DNA of 63,719 bases from a virus. The position numbers and the translations under genes are program-made. This document shows positions 46,393 through 52,719 of the stretch, one piece after another (the first letter of the stretch is position 1; each line of letters opens with the position of its first letter). The notes beneath the pieces are model-generated. The model was not told the origin of the DNA and made no database searches. It saw only the letters and a list, made by a program, of their open reading frames with translations. The DNA is taken from positions 1 to 63,719 of the IMG/VR virus record IMGVR_UViG_3300032240_001660; one strand, written 5' to 3'.

Positions 46393-47292
46393 TTACTTTG
46401 TTTCTGCTAAAGACTTAAAATAATCTAAATCTTCGTCATCTTCTGAAATTGCTTTGTCAATTACAGATACATCATCATCTTTGAATGAAGAAACAACATT
46501 GTCAGTTGCTTTGGTTCTAGGTGCAGCAGGTGCGCCATCGAATCCAAGAACTTTATCAAGGCGTGTTTTCAACTGTTCATATGACTTAAATTGTTTCTTC
46601 TCAGAAAACTCTTTAATGCCAAATTCACGCTTCCACAAATCTTCAAGTTTGGCATCATCGCCATCAAACAGAGCAGACTGGTCAGCAAACTCTGATTTAT
46701 CATAATTACGATAACCTTCAACATTACGAATCTTCAACTTGAAGTTAGCACCTTCCCACATATCAAATGGGTTGATTGCTTTCTCATCAGCAAACTCAGG
46801 GTTCATTGCTTCTGTAATCTTATCAAAGATTTTCTTACCAAACTTAAACAGTTTGATTTGACCTTCGTTTGATGGATTGCTTGGGTCAGAAATGACCAAG
46901 ATATTGGCAATGTAAGAAAGTTTGCGTTTCTGTTTACGAGCAATATCTTTGTTTGCTTCGATGCCAGAATTCCATAATGTATTGTTGTGTTCACAAACTG
47001 GACACTTATCGTTTAGAGTTGTGAGACAGTTATCAATGAACCAACCGCCTGGTCCTTGAAAGCCGTGTGAGAATACACGAACCCAAGGAAGGGCATCATC
47101 ACCGTCAGCGGCAGGTGCGGGTAGAAAACGAATAACGGCCATGCCATTACCTGCTTTATCTACTTCGGGTTGCCAAAATCGGGTGTCATCTTTTGAACCA
47201 GCCTCTGCATTAGACTGGGTAGAAGCTTCAATCGCTTTGGTGAGTTTGTCCAAATCGGAACGATTGCGCTTAAGGTTTGCAAAACTACTCAT
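46393..47292 (-). CDS. 32: Single-stranded DNA-binding protein gp32-like
   Basis: A 299-residue protein (T4 gp32 301). N-terminal LAST-like region, then the OB-fold core with FWQPEVDKAGNGMAVIRFLP. The zinc site His76, Cys89, Cys97, Cys100 (HGFQGPGGWFIDNC, CPVC) matches T4 spacing. An acidic C-terminal tail (SEDDEDLDYF) binds partner replication proteins. The adjacent gp59, gp33 and DsbA repeat T4 order. Its leader has three evenly spaced GTTWATAC repeats just before an AAAGGAAA ribosome site, a candidate for autogenous control as in T4. Confidence 0.95.
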   Translation of the reverse strand: MSSFANLKRNRSDLDKLTKAIEASTQSNAEAGSKDDTRFWQPEVDKAGNGMAVIRFLPAPAADGDDALPWVRVFSHGFQGPGGWFIDNCLTTLNDKCPVCEHNNTLWNSGIEANKDIARKQKRKLSYIANILVISDPSNPSNEGQIKLFKFGKKIFDKITEAMNPEFADEKAINPFDMWEGANFKLKIRNVEGYRNYDKSEFADQSALFDGDDAKLEDLWKREFGIKEFSEKKQFKSYEQLKTRLDKVLGFDGAPAAPRTKATDNVVSSFKDDDVSVIDKAISEDDEDLDYFKSLAETK

Positions 47293-47305
47293 AGTATTTC
47301 CTTTC

Positions 47306-47335
47306 GTATAAACGGAGTATTAACGGTGTATAAAC
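47306..47335 (-). promoter_or_regulatory. Three 8-base repeats in the gp32 leader (possible autoregulatory site)
   Basis: On the minus strand the leader has GTTTATAC, GTTAATAC and GTTTATAC at 47328-47335, 47317-47324 and 47306-47313, exactly 11 bases apart, ending just upstream of the ribosome site. T4 gp32 represses its own translation by binding an unstructured AU-rich repeat leader. These repeats are a good candidate for the same, though a DNA operator is also possible. Confidence 0.5.
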
Positions 47336-47354
47336 AACTTATCCACATATTCAT

Positions 47355-47383
47355 AATATATCAGATATTTAGTCATCATGCAA
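47355..47383 (-). promoter_or_regulatory. Candidate sigma70-like promoter for gp32 with a late-type box in the spacer
   Basis: TTGCAT and TATATT are separated by 17 bases, with an extended TGA before the -10. The spacer holds ACTAAATA (47366-47373), so gp32 may be transcribed both early/middle and late. Confidence 0.45.
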
Positions 47384-47861
47384 GCAAAACTTTCAACTTT
47401 TCAATAGTATCGCCGATATCCTTGTGATGAATACCGATACCACCTGCTTTGTTGAATGCCTGAATAACATCCAAAGTATCATCTATCAATACGATGCCTT
47501 CGCCTGCATAATCTTTCTTATGCTTACGACCAGGCACCACATTTGGTTTAAAAGCAATTCCTTGTTTCTTCAACCAAATTCTTTTTTGTTCTTCAACTTC
47601 TGTATGATATTTTTCACCACCAGAAGAAGTAAGAATCTCAATTTCAATATTAGGAATTGATTTTACAAATGCAATCAATTCTTGACCACCTGGCCACCAT
47701 GAGAGAAATTCGAAACCTCGCTTTTCTAAAATGAAGTCTGGCCATTCGTTTGTCCATAGTTTCTTATCACGGTTTTTCAAAGTCTCTGGTCCATAATGTC
47801 CAGAGAAACCTCCTTCGAAATCACACAAGACGCCATCCATATCCAAATAAATCTTTTTCAT
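47376..47861 (-). CDS. HAD-family 5'-nucleotidase-like phosphatase
   Basis: A 161-residue protein with HAD motif I at the N-terminus (YLDMDGVLCDFEGG; nucleophile Asp7 and acid Asp9), motif II in EILTSSGG, and motif IV VLIDDTLD near residue 125. Length and motifs suit the small deoxyribonucleotidase (NT5C-like) group, which trims nucleotide pools. It ends just before the gp32 promoter and follows gp59 closely. Substrate unproven. Confidence 0.75.
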   Translation of the reverse strand: MKKIYLDMDGVLCDFEGGFSGHYGPETLKNRDKKLWTNEWPDFILEKRGFEFLSWWPGGQELIAFVKSIPNIEIEILTSSGGEKYHTEVEEQKRIWLKKQGIAFKPNVVPGRKHKKDYAGEGIVLIDDTLDVIQAFNKAGGIGIHHKDIGDTIEKLKVLLA

Positions 47862-47870
47862 TACTCAACC

Positions 47871-48458
47871 TCAAATAATCTTTTTCAATAACAGTTTGTA
47901 TTTTACTACATCATTTGGTAGAAATGAGGCATACTTGATAATCTTTTTTCGGTAGTCTGGCCAACGAATTGTATCGGTAATCTTTTTATCCCACATAGGA
48001 ATAAAACCAAGTATCTTGGCAAGTATGCATAGAGTTTCAATTTCAACTTCTTTGCGTAATGCCTTTGTTAATAATACCGGGTAATCACCTTCAGTTTTCA
48101 GTACCGAATTTGGATCATCACAACCTTCAAATATCGTCTTACAATCATTCTCAAACACATAGGAAAGACTTTGGAGAACTTTCTTTCTGTGTTTGTATCT
48201 TATCTCAGCATCTTCTGTCAACAAGTCTCCAACCCACGCCTTATCATCAACCACAAAGTTAGATACAATAAAGGTAATCAAATCATCTTTATCGGTATAC
48301 TTGCGAGATAGTTTGTAAAAATGGTACTTGTCTTTACGATTCTCAAATGTGGTAACACTAATATTAGACTTACCATTGTATTTGAAAAAATCATATGAAT
48401 CTTGTGAGAAATGAAGTTTTAGTGATTGATACAGACTAAACGCTTCATATCCTGTCAT
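47871..48458 (-). CDS. 59: Helicase loader gp59-like
   Basis: A 195-residue helical protein (T4 gp59 217). The conserved block NRKDKYHFYKLSRKYTDKDD with FIVSNFVVDDKAWVGDLL matches T4 KRRDKYFFQKLSEKYKLKEL and FISNLVANQDAWIGDI. In T4, gp59 recognises forked DNA, contacts gp32 and loads gp41 helicase. Its place beside gp32 and gp33 is the T4 arrangement. It overlaps gp33 by four bases. Confidence 0.88.
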   Translation of the reverse strand: MTGYEAFSLYQSLKLHFSQDSYDFFKYNGKSNISVTTFENRKDKYHFYKLSRKYTDKDDLITFIVSNFVVDDKAWVGDLLTEDAEIRYKHRKKVLQSLSYVFENDCKTIFEGCDDPNSVLKTEGDYPVLLTKALRKEVEIETLCILAKILGFIPMWDKKITDTIRWPDYRKKIIKYASFLPNDVVKYKLLLKKII

Positions 48459-48679
48459 AATGGTAAACGAGAACCTTTTTCTTTCAACATATTATTGTCC
48501 ATTGCATTACCTTCGAGTTTTGATTTTAAATTGGAATTAACTAAAGTTGCCGCTACTTCAATTTCAAGTCCCGTTTGTTTACAATGTTCAACGATTGCTT
48601 CGATATAATTATAATCCGTGTTTGCAACTAATTCTTCGATTGATTTAGCAAACTTGGCCATTTCGTCTTTTGTTGGCAT
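48455..48679 (-). CDS. 33: Late transcription co-activator gp33-like
   Basis: Starting at the ATG at 48679 (TAATG overlap) gives 74 residues; an upstream TTG would add eight. The C-terminal half YNYIEAIVEHCKQTGLEIEV then LKSKLEGNAMDNNMLKE matches T4 gp33 YLEATTAFLEENSIPE and KIQSEAIDENLL. T4 gp33 bridges RNA polymerase and the sliding clamp to activate late promoters. T4 gp33 is longer (112) and ends in a clamp-binding tail; here the end is SRLPL. Lies between gp59 and DsbA as in T4. Confidence 0.8.
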   Translation of the reverse strand: MPTKDEMAKFAKSIEELVANTDYNYIEAIVEHCKQTGLEIEVAATLVNSNLKSKLEGNAMDNNMLKEKGSRLPL

Positions 48680-49260
48680 TATTTCCAAGTGCCTTTCGGA
48701 CAATTATCATCATAACAATTATGCGACTTCATTACACTTCTTGGAAGTCCACAAAGTTCACAATTGATTCCTCCACTACCAACATTAAAACCTGTTAGTG
48801 TGATTGTATCAATACCACCATTTACAGTAACGGTTGGTTGACCTGCACCATAGTTTATACTGTAACCAGATGGAATCTTCACTTCAACATCTTTGGTTGT
48901 AATTGGACCTTTCATCAATTCATTTACAGTCCAGTCCCAAGGTGCAGTATTTTTCGGTCTATTTGCAACACCGTAATCCATCTCATCGTAAAGTTCTTGT
49001 GCAGGATCAAATTTAGGTGTTGACCAATCATGCACAGGTTCTTGTGGCGTTTCAAATTCTTCAACACCATCAAAATCTTCGTCCCATTCATCATTAATAA
49101 CATCTAACTGACCATCAAAAACGAATCCAGAACCTTTTAGAAAATCTTGGAATCGAACCAAGATATCTTCTAAGGAATCCGCAGTAAATTCACTAACCAG
49201 TTTATTACCGACTAATTCGCCTCTAATATCTGTTTCTTCCATTATAAAAGTATATTTCAT
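48679..49260 (-). CDS. Unknown phage protein with C-terminal zinc-ribbon-like motif (193 aa)
   Basis: An acidic N-terminal two-thirds (DEDFDGVEEFETPQ) with a Trp-containing middle, then beta strands (TVTVNGGIDTITLTGFNVGS), then CELC...HNC...NCPKG, a plausible zinc-binding site. No named family recognised. It sits inside the conserved 59-33-dsbA cluster and is coupled to gp33, which suggests a role in replication or transcription, but this is inference. Nothing like it occupies this spot in T4. Confidence 0.5.
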   Translation of the reverse strand: MKYTFIMEETDIRGELVGNKLVSEFTADSLEDILVRFQDFLKGSGFVFDGQLDVINDEWDEDFDGVEEFETPQEPVHDWSTPKFDPAQELYDEMDYGVANRPKNTAPWDWTVNELMKGPITTKDVEVKIPSGYSINYGAGQPTVTVNGGIDTITLTGFNVGSGGINCELCGLPRSVMKSHNCYDDNCPKGTWK

Positions 49261-49529
49261 TATTTCACCACCGATTCATAAAGTGTTTCAAATTGTTCAT
49301 GCACAGCAACTTCTTCATCAAAGTTCTGTTTGTGATAAACCTTAACTAACTTCGCAACCAACTTCTTAGGTAATTGCATTTGTTTGGATGTCTCTGCAAT
49401 GCTCTCACGAATGAAATCTTGTTCACCATCGATACGAGTTAACGAATCGGAACATTCTCTAATAATCTTAAATAACTTCTCACGGTCTGGTTGAGAAAGT
49501 TGGTTAATTGTCAATTGTTGAACTGCCAT
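49260..49529 (-). CDS. dsbA: Double-stranded DNA-binding protein DsbA-like
   Basis: An 89-residue protein, the same length as T4 DsbA. The C-terminal half LPKKLVAKLVKVYHKQNFDE and EQFETLYESVVK follows the T4 pattern KMFNRLLALYHKDN and EELYDTVF. T4 DsbA binds late promoters and helps late transcription. The cluster order (gp33 then dsbA upstream) agrees with T4. Confidence 0.78.
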   Translation of the reverse strand: MAVQQLTINQLSQPDREKLFKIIRECSDSLTRIDGEQDFIRESIAETSKQMQLPKKLVAKLVKVYHKQNFDEEVAVHEQFETLYESVVK

Positions 49530-49547
49530 AATATACTCCTGTTAAAA

Positions 49548-49814
49548 TTATTTTTTAGCGATTGTCGCCACATTGTGTGATTGTGCCGAAGCGGCAAATG
49601 CAACACAAATCAAATCATCACTTTTTGCATATGAGCATCTTACTGATAATGGGTCGATTCCTTTTGCAATTGCGGAATCAATATTGTTTGCCATCAATGT
49701 TCTATCAGTTACATAGTAATATCCTAATCCTATGACTGACGCCAAAAGAACTAAAGTCAAACAAATAATAAATGTCGAATCTAACTTAAATAAATCTATG
49801 TTTTTCGTATTCAT
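49548..49814 (-). CDS. Single-pass membrane protein (88 aa)
   Basis: Residues about 12-33 (STFIICLTLVLLASVIGLGY) form one membrane segment; a soluble C-terminal half has one Cys pair (RCSYAKSDDLICVAF). It overlaps the hydrolase gene, so the two probably act together, perhaps as lysis accessory (spanin-like or holin-like). A single span and unrecognised sequence leave this open. Confidence 0.5.
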   Translation of the reverse strand: MNTKNIDLFKLDSTFIICLTLVLLASVIGLGYYYVTDRTLMANNIDSAIAKGIDPLSVRCSYAKSDDLICVAFAASAQSHNVATIAKK

Positions 49815-50362
49815 TAACTCTCCATACCTTTTCGTTTATAAAAAATGTGTCTGCCTACCGTGGTTGTGTAAATCATATTAGGCCATTTTGGATTAACATA
49901 ATCAGCATGATAGAACAAGGCACCCTTTGATGGGTCTTCCATCTTCTCATAATTAGCATAAACATATACTGCTAAATTTCTAACATCATTATACAACGAA
50001 TTTGGCCTATTTGTCAAGACCTGTCCTGTCGATATTGCCTTGGCTCTATCTTCACAATACCAAGAAAATTGGCAAGTGTTACCGGTCTTTTGTTTAACAA
50101 CACCACAAATGTTGTTTTCAAAACGACCACTATTAACACGGTTCAAAGTAACAAAAGCAACGGCAATTTTACCTTCATCTGGTTCATACCCTGCTTCAAA
50201 ATACATGTTCTCTGCCAGACACTCAACCTGCGTTTTAGCATCTGCGGTTAAATTATTATAGTATGCCTTGTATGGCAAATTTCTATTTTGGTCTACCATC
50301 AAAAAACTAAATGTAAAAATAGTTACAATGGTCACCAATGTGATGAAAATGCGAACTCGCAT
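49814..50362 (-). CDS. SleB-type cell wall hydrolase (probable endolysin)
   Basis: A 182-residue protein with an N-terminal hydrophobic signal-anchor (residues 4-22, IFITLVTIVTIFTFSFLMV) and a Hydrolase_2/SleB domain: CLAENMYFEAGYEPDEGKIA with catalytic Glu, then VAFVTLNRVNSGRFENNICG, and CQFSWYCEDRAKA. These enzymes cleave peptidoglycan glycan strands. A signal-anchor suits a SAR-type endolysin, which would act after membrane depolarisation. Coupled to a small membrane protein gene downstream. Confidence 0.8.
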   Translation of the reverse strand: MRVRIFITLVTIVTIFTFSFLMVDQNRNLPYKAYYNNLTADAKTQVECLAENMYFEAGYEPDEGKIAVAFVTLNRVNSGRFENNICGVVKQKTGNTCQFSWYCEDRAKAISTGQVLTNRPNSLYNDVRNLAVYVYANYEKMEDPSKGALFYHADYVNPKWPNMIYTTTVGRHIFYKRKGMES

Positions 50363-50383
50363 AATTTCTCCTTAATTAGTTAA

Positions 50384-50413
50384 GGATTTACGACCAAAGA
50401 AGGCCGTAAATCC
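50384..50413 (-). terminator. Strong 12-bp hairpin between the 93-aa gene and the hydrolase
   Basis: Arms of 12 bp (GGATTTACGGCC with GGTCGTAAATCC, one G-U) and a six-base loop. It lies between the stop of the 93-residue gene and the hydrolase start. The T-tail is weak (TTAACTAATT), so it may be an attenuator or processing site as well as a terminator. Confidence 0.55.
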
Positions 50414-50422
50414 GATCCCGTA

Positions 50423-50704
50423 TCAGGTGGACTTTTTAATTGTCTTTTCTTGTGTAGAATTGGGGATTTGTTGTGAAACGAAACCGTTCAATGCATTTGC
50501 TTTGATAATGATTTCTTGTTCACTTGGGAAGGAAGGAAAACCTGGATGGTCTGGTACTGGTTGGCCATTCAGTTTAGCATATTCGCATTGTGATGCGTAT
50601 TGATTGCTAATAGATTCACGCTTTCCGTAGTAGTCATCAGAAAGCATATCCTTCGCCATTTTTAGAAGTTCGAGGCGTATTTCGAACGGTGTCATGTTTG
50701 ACAT
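50423..50704 (-). CDS. Conserved small phage protein (93 aa)
   Basis: A mostly helical protein: PFEIRLELLKMAKDMLSDDY at the N-terminus, then a Pro-rich linker (VPDHPGFPSFPSEQEIIIKA) and a Lys/Thr tail. I recall PFEIRLELLKMAxDML as a conserved small protein of environmental T4-like phages; no function known. The leader has a CATAAATA box, a hairpin, CA-rich repeats and an AAAGGAG ribosome site. Confidence 0.55.
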   Translation of the reverse strand: MSNMTPFEIRLELLKMAKDMLSDDYYGKRESISNQYASQCEYAKLNGQPVPDHPGFPSFPSEQEIIIKANALNGFVSQQIPNSTQEKTIKKST

Positions 50705-50763
50705 ATAAAACTCCTTTGTGTGTTTTGTGTGTTACTGGCAATAAGTGTGTGTAGCCAGTTACT

Positions 50764-50771
50764 TATTTATG
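50764..50771 (-). promoter_or_regulatory. Late-type promoter box CATAAATA before the 93-aa gene
   Basis: CATAAATA on the minus strand immediately after the stop of the 49-residue membrane protein gene. The roughly 60-base leader that follows contains an ACTGGC/GCCAGT hairpin and AAAGGAG. Confidence 0.55.
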
Positions 50772-50921
50772 TTACCAATGTCTTATAACACTGGCAATAA
50801 TGAAAAAATTCGTTATGATGTATATTAACACAATTAATGTGCGTATTGCGGCAATCTTATCTGATTCGCAATCATTCACACCTTCTTTTTGACCGAGTGC
50901 CTTAGCCCACAATCTCCACAT
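50772..50921 (-). CDS. Small conserved membrane protein (49 aa)
   Basis: A short reading frame: MWRLWAKALGQKEGVNDCES, then DKIAAIRTLIVLIYIITNFF and a final IIASVIRHW. One membrane segment (about residues 27-46) after an amphipathic head. I recall the same MWRLWAKALG...IxTNxFIIA pattern from other T4-like phages, so it is a real gene. It starts two bases after the oxygenase stop. Function unknown. Confidence 0.7.
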   Translation of the reverse strand: MWRLWAKALGQKEGVNDCESDKIAAIRTLIVLIYIITNFFIIASVIRHW

Positions 50922-50922
50922 C

Positions 50923-51495
50923 TTACCACGCCCAACTAACGCAAGAATACCTTGTGCCTTTTGTTACTGGTTGAACTCCGTGTGGAAATAAAAATACGGA
51001 AGGAAATACAACTGCTGTGCCGGTTTTAAATTTGATTTCTTCGTCACCCCACATAATAAATTCACCACCCTCATAATCATCATTCAATACCGCAAGAAAG
51101 GTCATTGTAGGAATACCTTTTGCTTGACCATCAAACAATGAATGAATATGGTCGCAATGTAGTGCCATCAACCTATCTTCACTATAACGATTAAAACGAA
51201 CGGCAGAATAACCTTGCCATCCATTAAACCAAGGAAACTCTAATTCATTGGTATACTTTCGATATGCATCCCAAATTCTCTGCATCACATATGGTTGTGT
51301 AGATATATTACCACCCTCGAAAGAAACATCCAATTCACGATTGCCACTTTGAGTTCCATATGAACCATCAGAAGCATTATAGAATGTGTGTTGTTGCCAA
51401 TTTACATTGTTCATTTCACTTATGGTTTGTTTACACTTATCGGCATCTAACCAATTGTCATAAACTTTAACATAAGACATTAAATCTTTTTCCAT
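50923..51495 (-). CDS. 2OG-Fe(II) oxygenase, prolyl-4-hydroxylase-like
   Basis: About 190 residues from the ATG at 51495. Core: SAVRFNRYSEDRLMALHCDH with the HxD iron ligands, TMTFLAVLNDDYEGGEFIMW, and VVFPSVFLFPHGVQPVTKGT followed by RYSCVSWAW, giving the distal His and the Arg that holds 2-oxoglutarate. This P4H-like family is frequent in marine and freshwater T4-like phages. The target is unknown. It is the second oxygenase in the window, unrelated in detail to the one at 9123-9740. Confidence 0.82.
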   Translation of the reverse strand: MEKDLMSYVKVYDNWLDADKCKQTISEMNNVNWQQHTFYNASDGSYGTQSGNRELDVSFEGGNISTQPYVMQRIWDAYRKYTNELEFPWFNGWQGYSAVRFNRYSEDRLMALHCDHIHSLFDGQAKGIPTMTFLAVLNDDYEGGEFIMWGDEEIKFKTGTAVVFPSVFLFPHGVQPVTKGTRYSCVSWAW

Positions 51496-51497
51496 AA

Positions 51498-52223
51498 TCA
51501 ATCCCACAAACCTTGATAATATTTACCAAACAAACGGAATCCATTCTTCATTCTATCTTCAACAATTTGCATACCATCGTAATCGCATTTATATGTATGA
51601 TTTGGTCCATCTTTCATTTGCGTGAACTTGTGTTCACCTTTTGGTACTTCGTTGCCGTCTTTGTCAACAGGCACCCAAAGTATATCCATCTCACCAGAAC
51701 GATATGCATCTTGCCAAGAATCATCAACCTTGTGCTCAAATGCATATATCATTTCTTTGAGAACATAATCCCAACGCTTGAAATGGTTGTCATCGGTGTC
51801 CCATTCGTTTTCTTTTGGTGGTGCAGAAGTTGATTTTAATTCTTCTGGCACATCCTCATCATCAACAAAAGGCGCACCGTGTTTTGATTCTTTCAATTGT
51901 TTCAACATTGGAAGAATGATGTATGACAATGTGTGATCCATTGACCAAGTATCCCATCGGTCAATTTTTACATAATCAATCTTGCGGTCAACTTTACTCC
52001 AAACCCATTGAATTGCTTTACTGATAGGTAGAAGGCGGTCAGACCATTTCTCAACCCATTCGGGATGTTCGATGTATTTGTATTTACCTTCAAGTTCATC
52101 TAATGCGTTTTGGATACTACTATTGCGACTACATTTAGACCAATCTGTCCAAAAGAACATATAATCTAACATAGTGTAAGGACTAATCCAATGGTCTTTA
52201 TAATTATTAATGTAAACTTTCAC
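51498..52223 (-). CDS. Conserved phage protein of unknown function (241 aa)
   Basis: Starts at GTG 52223 (MKVYINNYKDHWISPYTMLD), overlapping the preceding small gene as GTGA. Trp- and Tyr-rich. The pattern INNYKDHWISPYTMLDYMFFW and VKIDRWDTWSMDHTLSYIIL is one I recall from many environmental T4-like phages, always without known function. A conserved His/Asp-rich block (WSMDHTLSYIILPMLKQL) may be catalytic or structural; not determinable here. Confidence 0.6.
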   Translation of the reverse strand: MKVYINNYKDHWISPYTMLDYMFFWTDWSKCSRNSSIQNALDELEGKYKYIEHPEWVEKWSDRLLPISKAIQWVWSKVDRKIDYVKIDRWDTWSMDHTLSYIILPMLKQLKESKHGAPFVDDEDVPEELKSTSAPPKENEWDTDDNHFKRWDYVLKEMIYAFEHKVDDSWQDAYRSGEMDILWVPVDKDGNEVPKGEHKFTQMKDGPNHTYKCDYDGMQIVEDRMKNGFRLFGKYYQGLWD

Positions 52224-52372
52224 TCGACATTTTCCTTATATGATTTAAACTTATCGTAATTACGAATATCCGAAATTCTTTTTCGGCCTGCGGAATTACC
52301 CAACCATCTAAGCTGGGTACACATGGTACATCTGCAACTTCTACGAGGTTTCTTTCTTTTGAAATTTGCCAT
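52220..52372 (-). CDS. Small basic protein with CxCxxC motif (50 aa)
   Basis: A 50-residue reading frame: FKRKKPRRSCRCTMCTQLRW then GNSAGRKRISDIRNYDKF. Very basic, with a CRCTMC cluster likely to bind zinc. AGGGGTAAATC precedes the ATG, and its TGA overlaps the GTG start of the next gene, so it is genuine and coupled. Probably a nucleic-acid-binding protein. It is the first gene after the tmRNA. Confidence 0.65.
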   Translation of the reverse strand: MANFKRKKPRRSCRCTMCTQLRWLGNSAGRKRISDIRNYDKFKSYKENVE

Positions 52373-52387
52373 GATTTACCCCTAAAT

Positions 52388-52555
52388 TTGTGGATGGTTA
52401 TTCTGTTACGAGGAAACCATCCGAAACCCTAAGCTGCGTTTAGGCTGCTAATGCGAACTGTGAGTCGTTTGCGTTTACTTTGATTTAGTTTTTACACCTG
52501 CTCTGGTGTGTTGTCCACTTCTATACTTGTTACCCTGTCGAAACTATGCAGGCCC
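52388..52555 (-). ncRNA. ssrA: tmRNA coding piece
   Basis: The mature piece should start at GGGCCTG (52555, RNase P cleavage). It contains a TTTCGACAGGG segment, a hairpin ACACC/GGTGT that may be part of pseudoknot 1, the resume codon GCA at 52472 and the tag frame, a CCTAA/TTAGG hairpin just after the tag (helix 5-like) and a final 8-bp GGATGGTT/AACCATCC hairpin (52392-52422) that may mark the 3' end. Confidence 0.85.
52440..52472 (-). CDS. tmRNA tag reading frame, peptide ANDSQFALAA
   Basis: GCA AAC GAC then TCA CAG TTC GCA TTA GCA GCC, stop TAA. The result, ANDSQFALAA, keeps the AND start and ALAA end of gamma/betaproteobacterial tags (E. coli ANDENYALAA). The LAA end is the ClpX/ClpA degron. 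The first alanine of the full tag comes from charged tmRNA. Confidence 0.92.
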   Translation of the reverse strand, partial: ANDSQFALAA

Positions 52556-52616
52556 ATCAGAAGTATAATCCCGTTTCTTATGTCTCTATATGCTATGGGC
52601 ATATCGATTATACTTT

Positions 52617-52684
52617 TGGTGGACCTGGGGGGATTCGCACCCCCGTCCAGAATACTTTTCTAGTTGCTTCATACAACAATTCAA
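52617..52684 (-). ncRNA. ssrA: tmRNA acceptor piece
   Basis: Contains the T arm and the 3' half of the acceptor stem with an encoded CCA end at 52617. The T loop reads TGCGAAT, with G where U55 is usual. About 65-70 bases if it starts near the predicted transcription start. The UGUUGU segment near its 5' end can pair with ACAACA of the coding piece as distal P2. Confidence 0.85.
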
Positions 52685-52690
52685 TAAACA

Positions 52691-52719
52691 ATTATATCAG
52701 AATTTATTTAGTGTGTCAA
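52691..52719 (-). promoter_or_regulatory. Consensus sigma70 promoter of the tmRNA
   Basis: TTGACA and TATAAT with exactly 17 bases between and an extended TGA before the -10: a perfect host promoter. The spacer contains ACTAAATA (52705-52712), a late-type box, so expression may continue late. Confidence 0.9.

Larger units (their letters stand above)
52388..52684 (-). ncRNA. ssrA: Circularly permuted (two-piece) tmRNA gene
   Basis: Read on the minus strand, the acceptor half comes first (ending GGTCC-ACCA at 52617), then an intervening segment, then the coding half starting GGGCCTG at 52555. GGGCCTG pairs with CAGGTCC over 7 bp with a G-U third pair, the tRNA-Ala identity element. The T arm has a GGGGG/CCCCC stem; the D-loop-like TTTCGACAGGG follows the 5' end. 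GGGTA (coding half) pairs with TATTC (acceptor half) like the start of tmRNA helix P2. The tag frame encodes ANDSQFALAA. The intervening segment has a 10-bp stem (AAGTATAATC/GATTATACTT) extending the acceptor stem. End coordinates of both pieces are estimates. Confidence 0.93.

Noticed and set aside
52617-52650. Ordinary tRNA 3' half
   Set aside because: A T arm and CCA end are present but no anticodon or D arm precedes them; the matching 5' half lies downstream, as in permuted tmRNA.
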